Origin: Chitinophagales bacterium
GTDB taxonomy: Bacteria; Bacteroidota; Bacteroidia; Chitinophagales; UBA10324
Reading direction: 5' to 3'
Length of the DNA: 7,249 bases
Assembly (NCBI GenBank): GCA_026786335.1
Contig: JAJAYG010000227.1
Location: 1 to 7,249 of the forward strand
Part shown: positions 1-6,008 of the stretch, piece after piece
Layout: each line of letters starts with the position of its first letter
Position numbering within the stretch: position 1 is the stretch's first letter
Translations under genes and position numbers: made by a program
The notes under the pieces: model-generated
The model's input: the letters and a program-made list of their open reading frames with translations, nothing else
Database searches by the model: none
Told to the model about the DNA's origin: nothing

Positions 1-2167
1 CATGAAAAGTTAAATCTGTTACAGGAACAGTAGGAAGATCGTAGCCGAGCACAAACCATTCATTTCCCAAATTAGATGTATAAAAAACTCCTGCATCGGT
101 TGCGAGATATAAAGTGGAATCGAGAATAGGATCAATGATTAAATCATTCGCCGGAACATCGGGCATGTTGCCTGAAACACTCTGCCACGTTTGACCGAGA
201 TCAGCGGTGCGATAAACATGTGTGATGTTATCATAGTATTTGTAGCCACTGAATGTTACATACGCCACATGCGAATCATTGAGATCACACACAACTCTTG
301 TAACCCATCTGTCGGGTAAAGCATCAGAAACTTTGGTCCAGAGGGTTCCGTTGTTTTCTGTTACCCAAACATTTCCGTCGTCAGTTCCTGCCCAAATAAT
401 ATTTGAATCTATTGGCGAAGCGGCAATTGAAGTGATGGTGGCATAAGTAACATTAGAACTCACATAGCCATTGGTTAAATCATCGCTGATGGCATCCCAA
501 TATGCAGCACGATTCACTGTCTTGTAAACTTTGTTTGCACCGAAGTAAAGTGACTTGGTGTTTTGCGGATTGAAAGCAACAGGTGAGTTCCAATTTTTTC
601 TTGCCGAATTGCTAATACCATTGGTTGCACTGCTGAATGAATTTCCTGCATTTGTAGATCGCGACAATGCACCATACTGACTTTCGCCATAGATATAATT
701 ATTATCGGTGGGATCTACAAGCACATAAAATCCATCACCGCCAACCAATATTTTATAGTCATCAATATTTCCGGTGGTGGTTCTGTAAACGCCATTGTCT
801 TGTGTGCCGCCATACAAATTTGTTGGATTGTTGTAATCAACTTCGCTCGTGTAAAATTGATTGTTTGGAATATTAGTGAAGTGTGTCCACGATGTTCCTC
901 CATTGATTGATTTGTAAACGCCGCCATCATTTCCGGCATAAACAAGATTGTTATCAAGCGGATGTATGTAGATGGCGTGATGGTCAACATGCATAGAGCC
1001 CGATATTTTAGTCCATGCAATTCCGCCATTGATGGTTCGGTACGTATCAAAGCCAATTGCAAAAACAATATCCGGATTGGTGGGATCTGCTTTTATTCTG
1101 CTGAACCACCAGCCGTAAGAAGCGAACATGCCACTTAATGTGTTGGTGTAAATATTTGTCCAGGTATCTCCCCCATCAACTGTTTTGTAAACTCCTTTGA
1201 TGGCGCCTGCATTGTTGGTGTAAATTGAATACAACACATTAGGTGAACTCTGCGCAATGTCAATTCCAATTCTTCCAATGTCGGTAGTTGGAAGTCCGGT
1301 AGAAAGTTGTGTCCATGTATCACCACCATCATAAGAGCGATAGATACCGCAAGTGGGCCCGTAATATTTTTGATAGGTAAACCTGCGTACCCGCTCCCAC
1401 ATGCAGGCGTAAATTGTATCGGGGTGCCCGGGATTTATGGCAAGATCAACAGCACCGGTTGAATCACTCACAAATAAAACTTGTTTCCACGTGGTGCCGC
1501 CATCTGTTGATCGATACACACCGCGTTGTTTTCCATTTGCAAATAAATCTCCCATGGTGGCTGCAAAAACACGATCATTATTTTTAGGATCAATCACAAT
1601 TCTTCCTGTGTTGCGTGTGGAATCTAATCCTACATAACTCCAATTATTTCCTGCATCAATTGATTTAAAAATTCCTGCTCCATCATAAGTTACAGAGCCG
1701 CCGCCGCAATTTGGTTCGCCAGTGCCTGCATAAATTAAATCGGGATTTGTAGAGCAAACTGCAACATCACCAATGGATAAACTTGGTTGTGCATCAAAAA
1801 TTGGTTCCCATGTGGTGCCTGCATCTTTCGATTTAAAAATTCCGCCCGATGCCGAGCCAACATAAATGATAGAAGTATTGGTGGGATCCATTTCAATATC
1901 CTGCACTCTTCCTCCAATGTTAATTGGTCCTTCGGGTTCCCACTGCAAATAGTCACGTAAACTATTTTGCGGATACATAAATGCTTTTTCTTTCAATGCA
2001 TTTTTGTAAGCCGCATAATCAACTTTGTTAAAGGGATAAGCACGCTGCATTAAAAACCAATCGCTTGGTTCATCTTTTTCTTTTTCAAAATTATTTTTCT
2101 TAAGGAAAGAAAATGTGATAGTTAAAATGAGAATTGAAATTGCGGAGAGGAGAAATATTTTTTTCAT
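1..2167 (-). CDS. Secreted Asp-box (BNR/sortilin-type) beta-propeller protein, C-terminus cut off by window edge
   Basis: The frame is open without a stop from the ATG at 2167 to the left edge, giving 722 residues. The start MKKIFLLSAISILILTITFS looks like a signal peptide or membrane anchor, so the protein is probably exported. A short lead region follows (about residues 30-76, with 'DWFLMQRAYP'). The rest is a run of Asp-box motifs, S/T-x-D/N-x-G-x-x-W: residues 113-120, 169-176, 220-227, 278-285, 329-336, 378-385, 420-427, 504-511 (ending in F), 550-557 (degenerate), 603-610, 654-661 and 697-704. This indicates two or more seven-bladed propellers of the Vps10/sortilin, Ycf48 and GH74 type. 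'HVDHHA' (393-398) and 'NDGG' (413-416) are recurrent in bacterial members. No GH74-type catalytic Asp is evident near the first blade ('GSASGG', 104-109), so a binding or structural role is at least as likely as hydrolysis. A type IX secretion C-terminal domain is expected outside the window but not seen. Confidence 0.9.
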   Translation of the reverse strand, partial: MKKIFLLSAISILILTITFSFLKKNNFEKEKDEPSDWFLMQRAYPFNKVDYAAYKNALKEKAFMYPQNSLRDYLQWEPEGPINIGGRVQDIEMDPTNTSIIYVGSASGGIFKSKDAGTTWEPIFDAQPSLSIGDVAVCSTNPDLIYAGTGEPNCGGGSVTYDGAGIFKSIDAGNNWSYVGLDSTRNTGRIVIDPKNNDRVFAATMGDLFANGKQRGVYRSTDGGTTWKQVLFVSDSTGAVDLAINPGHPDTIYACMWERVRRFTYQKYYGPTCGIYRSYDGGDTWTQLSTGLPTTDIGRIGIDIAQSSPNVLYSIYTNNAGAIKGVYKTVDGGDTWTNIYTNTLSGMFASYGWWFSRIKADPTNPDIVFAIGFDTYRTINGGIAWTKISGSMHVDHHAIYIHPLDNNLVYAGNDGGVYKSINGGTSWTHFTNIPNNQFYTSEVDYNNPTNLYGGTQDNGVYRTTTGNIDDYKILVGGDGFYVLVDPTDNNYIYGESQYGALSRSTNAGNSFSSATNGISNSARKNWNSPVAFNPQNTKSLYFGANKVYKTVNRAAYWDAISDDLTNGYVSSNVTYATITSIAASPIDSNIIWAGTDDGNVWVTENNGTLWTKVSDALPDRWVTRVVCDLNDSHVAYVTFSGYKYYDNITHVYRTADLGQTWQSVSGNMPDVPANDLIIDPILDSTLYLATDAGVFYTSNLGNEWFVLGYDLPTVPVTDLTFH

Positions 2168-2186
2168 GGGTTGAATTATGCTTCTA

Positions 2187-2216
2187 TAAAAGTAAGTTGT
2201 TCTGTTGAAATGAAAA
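2187..2216 (-). promoter_or_regulatory. Candidate Bacteroidota-type promoter for the Asp-box protein
   Basis: Read on the minus strand, TACTTTTA (2194-2187) matches the Bacteroidota -7 consensus TAnnTTTG except for its last base. A TTTT (2216-2213) lies 18 bases upstream, where TTTG or TTG is expected at about -33. Transcription would start near 2180, leaving a leader of only about 12 bases before the ATG at 2167. The -33 element is imperfect and the spacing slightly short, so this is a weak call. Confidence 0.3.
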
Positions 2217-2263
2217 TAGAATTCCCTCTTGGGGCAATTAATGTATTCTAAAAATTTTGGTGG

Positions 2264-2281
2264 AGCACACCTAAGTGTGTT
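2264..2281. repeat. Short inverted repeat in the divergent intergenic region
   Basis: CACAC (2266-2270) and GTGTG (2275-2279) are perfect inverted arms around a CTAA spacer. A G-T wobble and an A-T pair extend the potential stem by two steps. The repeat lies 60 bp before the porter start and about 100 bp before the Asp-box gene start, between two divergent genes. It could be a dimer-binding operator or a small hairpin. It is short enough to arise by chance. Confidence 0.3.
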
Positions 2282-2310
2282 TGTTTATTAAATTCATTCC
2301 CATAAAATAT
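2280..2310 (+). promoter_or_regulatory. Weak candidate promoter for the sugar porter
   Basis: TTTG (2280-2283) fits the Bacteroidota -33 element. Nineteen bases later comes TAAAATAT (2303-2310), which matches the -7 consensus TAnnTTTG only in the TA and one T. It is in the right place, 30 bp before the ATG at 2340, and partly overlaps the CACAC/GTGTG repeat. The stretch from 2281 to 2340 is strongly A/T-rich with no clear Shine-Dalgarno, as is usual in this phylum. The call is mainly positional. Confidence 0.2.
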
Positions 2311-2339
2311 ATCATTTTTACAACCTACTTCCGAAATAA

Positions 2340-3647
2340 ATGAATAAAATTTTTCTTTGGTCAGTCACTGTTGCCTTAGCCGGTTTTCTCTTTGGGTTTG
2401 ATACGATCGTAATTTCAGGCGCAGATCAAAAGTTGCAGGCGTTGTGGAACGCATCAGATGTTTTCCACGGAATCGTTGTAATGGCATCGGCGTTATGGGG
2501 CACTGTTGCAGGTGCAATGCTTGGTGGAATTCCTACTAATAAATATGGCAGGAAAAATACATTGATCGCCATTGGTGTATTGTTCCTTGTTTCAGCAATG
2601 GGTTCTGCGTTTGCAAATGACCCTTATACGTTTGCCTTTTTCAGATTCATTGGTGGTTTGGGAATAGGCGCTTCAACAATTGCCGCACCTGCCTACATCT
2701 CAGAAATTGCACATCCTCAAAAAAGAGGGCGGCTTGTGTCCATGTATCAGTTAAGTATTGTGGTGGGAATTCTCACTGCATTCTTGTCAAATTATTTGTT
2801 GAGGAACATGGGTGAAGAATCATGGCGATGGATGATTGGAATATCTGCCTTCCCTGCATTGATCTATGGAATCGCAGTATTATTTATCCAAAACAGTCCG
2901 AGATGGTTGTTGATGAAAGGAAGAATTTTGGAAGCTGAAAATGTTTTGAAAAAGATAGACCCCGGCGCTGATATAAATTCTTTTATTGCTCTCATGAAGT
3001 CGCAGGATTCAACAGACCATGAAAGTATTTTCATAAAAAAATACAGGCGCGCAATGTTGCTTGCCTTCTTTATTGCATTCTTTAATCAGTTGTCGGGAAT
3101 CAATGCTGTATTGTATTATGCTCCCAGAATATTTGAGGTTGCGGGTCTTGGAAGCAGTTCGGCATTGCTAAGCAGCGCAGGTATTGGTTTGATTAATCTT
3201 TTGTTCACGCTGATTGGTATGTCGCTGATTGATCGCCTTGGCAGAAAACATTTGATGTACATCGGCTCCTTCGGATACATCATTTCACTTTCGCTCGTTG
3301 CACTATCTTTTCTTTTTGGATGGAAAGGGATTAGTGTTCCTGTTTTTCTTTTTGTGTTTATTGCTTCGCATGCAATAGGGCAAGGCACCGTGATTTGGGT
3401 ATTCATCGCAGAATTATTTCCCACACATTTACGAGCACAAGGTCAGGCATTCGGATCATCGGTTCATTGGGTGCTGGCAGCAGCGATTCCATCAATGATT
3501 CCATTTCTGTTCTCCACTATAGGCGCAGGTGTTGTATTTGTTTTTTTTGCCCTCATGATGGTTGGGCAATTATTCTGGGTCTGGTTCAACATGCCGGAAA
3601 CGAAAGGAATTACGCTTGAAGAAGTGAGCAGAAAATTAACCCTATAA
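2340..3647 (+). CDS. Sugar porter family MFS transporter (XylE/GLUT-like), probable proton symporter
   Basis: A complete 435-residue protein with about twelve membrane helices, the usual length for this family. It is expected to import a monosaccharide across the inner membrane. Family signatures appear in order: 'LFGFD' (17-21), GG-x6-GRK (62-72), R-x-x-GG-x-G-x-G (102-110), 'AYISEIAHPQKRG' (118-130), 'NSPRWL' (185-190), 'NQLSGINAVLYYAP' (249-262), 'DRLGRK' (298-303) and 'PETKG' (419-423). Against E. coli XylE from memory, D21 and R102 match the D27/R133 proton-coupling pair, and Q137, Q250, N255, W353 and W377 match sugar contacts Q168, Q289, N294, W392 and W416. XylE Q288 is replaced by N249 and Q415 by H376, so the substrate cannot be read from homology to XylE. 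The start is at the first hydrophobic helix, with no better upstream ATG. The pentapeptide gene follows after 73 bp. Confidence 0.95.
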   Translation: MNKIFLWSVTVALAGFLFGFDTIVISGADQKLQALWNASDVFHGIVVMASALWGTVAGAMLGGIPTNKYGRKNTLIAIGVLFLVSAMGSAFANDPYTFAFFRFIGGLGIGASTIAAPAYISEIAHPQKRGRLVSMYQLSIVVGILTAFLSNYLLRNMGEESWRWMIGISAFPALIYGIAVLFIQNSPRWLLMKGRILEAENVLKKIDPGADINSFIALMKSQDSTDHESIFIKKYRRAMLLAFFIAFFNQLSGINAVLYYAPRIFEVAGLGSSSALLSSAGIGLINLLFTLIGMSLIDRLGRKHLMYIGSFGYIISLSLVALSFLFGWKGISVPVFLFVFIASHAIGQGTVIWVFIAELFPTHLRAQGQAFGSSVHWVLAAAIPSMIPFLFSTIGAGVVFVFFALMMVGQLFWVWFNMPETKGITLEEVSRKLTL

Positions 3648-3720
3648 TTGTAAAAAGTTTCGGAGATCTCGGTTTTGTTACTACGTTCAGCGAGGATTAT
3701 GAAATAGGAAAATTTTATTT

Positions 3721-4998
3721 ATGAAAGCAGCAAGAAATCTTTTTATCGGCTTAATTCTCGGTGCAGTAATCGGGTGGGTATTGGGATTCCTTCGATTCCC
3801 TTATTTAGAAAAGAACCAATCATTTCTGTTGGGTTTCATTGCTTGTATTGTTTTCATTTTACTATTACTTATTTTGTTATTCATCTGGAATAAGAATGCT
3901 TATTTAGTTAAGTTGATTGGGAAAAATTCCGCAGCACAGAATTCAAACAATGCTGCGCGCACATACCTCGTCATCTGGATTTTAGTTGCGGCATTCATTA
4001 TCATTGGCGGACTCATCAGCAGTTTTCTGATCTTTAAGCAGAATGAATTGTTTGAAGCGAATACACAATATCAGAATCAAAGAATAAAGGAGCAGACAGA
4101 ATTAATAGAGTCGAGCCGAAGAAGCAGTATGGTAATTCTGTTGAGCAGTGTAATGGATAAAGTGGATGAAGAATTAAAGAATAATCCAACCAGAACACTT
4201 AGTGATAATAAGATTGCAAGTATTGTAGAAGCTTTCAATTATTCATTTCAGCCCCATCGTTATCTTGAGGGTGATAGCTTATCTGCCAAGAAACTCAGTC
4301 CGGAAAAAGGACAATTATTGCTTGCACTGTATGCGAGAAAAATTGATTCTGTTTCTTTCAACAAGATAAAGCATAGCGCAGCTTTCAACGGAGCTGATTT
4401 ACGAGGTGCTAACCTGAGTGGCATTGATTTAAGTGGAACCAATCTAACAGGCGCTGATTTGAGAGATGCAAATTTGAATGGCGCAATCTTTAAGACTTCT
4501 AATTTAAGAGGAACGAATATGAGAGGAGCGAAATTGAACAAGACAAATCTGAATGGTGCCGATTTAAGGCGAGCAGATTTGAGCTGGGCAGAACTGAATG
4601 AATCGGAATTGGAATCGGCTAATCTAAGTGGTGCAGATTTAACTAATGCTCAATTGAGAAATGCAAATTTGCAAAAAGCCAATTTTAGGGCCGCGAAACT
4701 GGACGAAGCTCTTTTAAATGGGGCCAACCTCGAAGGTGGAAACTTGGTGGATGCAAGCTTGGTAAAAGCTAATCTGACCAGAGCTAACCTGACAAAAGCA
4801 GATTTCAACAGGACCAATTTCAGTGAGGCGATCATGGCTGGAGCTGAATTGGCAAATGCCAATGTTGTGATGGAATGGTTTGAGAAATTAAGAGGATGGA
4901 AAATTATTGAAGCTAAAGAAATTCAGAAACACTATAAGATTGTAATATATGAAGTAGTCCAGGATGTGACAAGATACCGCCTTGAAAAAGTTAAGTGA
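3721..4998 (+). CDS. Membrane-anchored pentapeptide-repeat protein
   Basis: A complete 425-residue protein. Three hydrophobic helices lie at about residues 6-25, 35-55 and 82-106. Next come a polar, helix-prone stretch (107-135) and a linker domain with 'YLEGDSL' (181-187) and 'LSPEKGQLLLAL' (192-203), a segment I recall from other Bacteroidota pentapeptide proteins. Residues 220-384 are 33 unbroken pentapeptides of the A-D/N-L-x-x type, which should fold into a right-handed quadrilateral beta-helix of about eight coils. A 41-residue non-repeat tail closes the protein. Positive residues lie in the N-terminus and the 57-81 loop, so the positive-inside rule places the beta-helix outside the cytoplasm (inference). 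Family members range from gyrase-binding DNA mimics to proteins of unknown role; nothing here indicates gyrase binding. An AGGA at 3706-3709 is a weak ribosome-binding candidate. The gene may be cotranscribed with the porter. Its stop abuts that of the convergent lipoprotein gene. Confidence 0.9.
   Translation: MKAARNLFIGLILGAVIGWVLGFLRFPYLEKNQSFLLGFIACIVFILLLLILLFIWNKNAYLVKLIGKNSAAQNSNNAARTYLVIWILVAAFIIIGGLISSFLIFKQNELFEANTQYQNQRIKEQTELIESSRRSSMVILLSSVMDKVDEELKNNPTRTLSDNKIASIVEAFNYSFQPHRYLEGDSLSAKKLSPEKGQLLLALYARKIDSVSFNKIKHSAAFNGADLRGANLSGIDLSGTNLTGADLRDANLNGAIFKTSNLRGTNMRGAKLNKTNLNGADLRRADLSWAELNESELESANLSGADLTNAQLRNANLQKANFRAAKLDEALLNGANLEGGNLVDASLVKANLTRANLTKADFNRTNFSEAIMAGAELANANVVMEWFEKLRGWKIIEAKEIQKHYKIVIYEVVQDVTRYRLEKVK
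4378..4872 (+). repeat. Array of 33 degenerate 15-bp units encoding pentapeptide repeats
   Basis: The 15-bp period is kept without an insertion or deletion over 495 bp. The protein centre position is L, F, M or V in every unit and the first position is almost always A, S or T (I and G once each). Units differ at the DNA level, so this is an old, selected protein repeat and not a recent tandem expansion. The periodicity also produces long spurious reading frames on the opposite strand at 4260-4541 and 4650-4862. Confidence 0.85.
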
Positions 4999-5997
4999 TT
5001 ATATCTTCTCCAGCTTGAATACTCCATGAATTACTAAATTCATTTTTTTTGAAAACCTGATTACAAGTTCATCCTCAGGTTTCACCGGCTTAAAGCCAAT
5101 TTGAAAAGCCCAACTATAATAACTCTGAAGATCATTGAGATAGTTTACCAGGAATTCCGGAGTCCATAATGTTTTGCGGGTGATATGATACTTTTTTTTG
5201 AGCTCTTTCCCAATCTTCTGACCCCACATATTATTTATTACATCGACATAGTTATCAACTGGTCCCTCATCAAGGTCACTGATTTGGTCTTCTGTAAATT
5301 TTCCTGTTATTAATTCCGGATGGAAATATCGCTCATGTGAATCTCCGATAAAATCTGCCAGCTTTTCTGAAAAGCAGGAGGTAATAATCGCCTGTGAAGT
5401 AATATGATTAAATGAATTGATATATCCTTTTTCAGTGCTGTCCCTCATGTTTTTGAAAGCCATATCTGCAGTGTTAATATTTTTCGCAGCGTTTTGTGCC
5501 AGGTCGTAAAAGGCAGGATCGCCCTCGCCGTATAGTTCTGTTCTTCTTCTTGCCAGAAGATATACTTTGCTTAGTTCTGCTCTTTTGCTTACCGCATACG
5601 GCGACTTGATTAATAAATTTAAACGAACCCAAAAATTACCATTCCTTGCATCACTGATCTCACCCTGATTTATGCCGGACTCTAATACAGCGACTACTTC
5701 CTTTCCATTACTGCACTGTCGTATGCATACCTTCGAATTTTTTTCGATCGTACTGTCGGAGTCGGTGTTGTTATTTATGTATTTAATATTTACAACAGAT
5801 TTTAATTCATCAAATGATTTAAATCTTGTTCCAAGCAGTGCTTCTTGAACAGTAGCGAAAGCGGTATCCGATGAAAACCTGTTTGCAGACGAATCACATG
5901 AGCAAAGGCCTTCGTGCCCACTTGTTGTATGGTTGGGCTTTGTGCAACTAAATAAACAGATCAGGGAAAGCAGAATGAATATCCGGTGTGTTTTCAT
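4999..5997 (-). CDS. Lipoprotein of unknown function with H / HE / DxxNNxxG pattern (DUF6973-like?)
   Basis: The protein has 332 residues from the ATG at 5997. I chose this over the in-frame ATG at 6015 because MKTHRIFILLSLICLFSC is a classic lipoprotein signal with the lipobox Cys at residue 18; the longer form would add six residues and overlap the upstream stop by 7 bp. The mature protein should be attached to a membrane. A Cys-containing segment (C32, C34, C91, C95) comes first, then a mostly alpha-helical region. This region carries N197-H198, H221-E222 and D252-x-x-N255-N256-x-x-G259, an order resembling DUF6973-type domains ('NAFRHA...', 'AHE', 'DxxNNxxG'), which suggests a metal or catalytic centre. 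The resemblance is recalled, not searched, and the function is unknown. The gene starts 11 bp after the GH28 stop, so the two are very probably one operon. Confidence 0.85.
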   Translation of the reverse strand: MKTHRIFILLSLICLFSCTKPNHTTSGHEGLCSCDSSANRFSSDTAFATVQEALLGTRFKSFDELKSVVNIKYINNNTDSDSTIEKNSKVCIRQCSNGKEVVAVLESGINQGEISDARNGNFWVRLNLLIKSPYAVSKRAELSKVYLLARRRTELYGEGDPAFYDLAQNAAKNINTADMAFKNMRDSTEKGYINSFNHITSQAIITSCFSEKLADFIGDSHERYFHPELITGKFTEDQISDLDEGPVDNYVDVINNMWGQKIGKELKKKYHITRKTLWTPEFLVNYLNDLQSYYSWAFQIGFKPVKPEDELVIRFSKKMNLVIHGVFKLEKI

Positions 5998-6008
5998 TTC
6001 ACGAAAAA

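Noticed and set aside
667..1956. Several short reading frames on both strands (for example 715-1068, 1135-1332, 1437-1637, 1735-1956)
   Set aside because: All lie inside the continuous Asp-box gene in other frames and encode nothing recognisable.
3116..3619. Reading frames inside the sugar porter gene on both strands
   Set aside because: They are out-of-frame shadows of a well-supported transporter.
3661..3672. Palindrome around GAGATCTC followed by TTTT, as a terminator after the porter
   Set aside because: It is a perfect palindrome with no loop, so only a very short stem could form; a real terminator cannot be claimed.
3674..3705. TTTG followed about 20 bases later by TATGAAAT, as a separate promoter for the pentapeptide gene
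   Set aside because: The second box matches the -7 consensus only in TA; cotranscription with the porter is equally possible.
4260..4862. Minus-strand reading frames of 93 and 70 codons
   Set aside because: They are low-complexity antisense images of the pentapeptide array and have no independent support.
4971..5007. AAGATA ... TATCTT inverted repeat across the convergent stops, as a bidirectional terminator
   Set aside because: The arms are six A/T-rich bases with a 25-base loop and no T tract, so it would be unstable.
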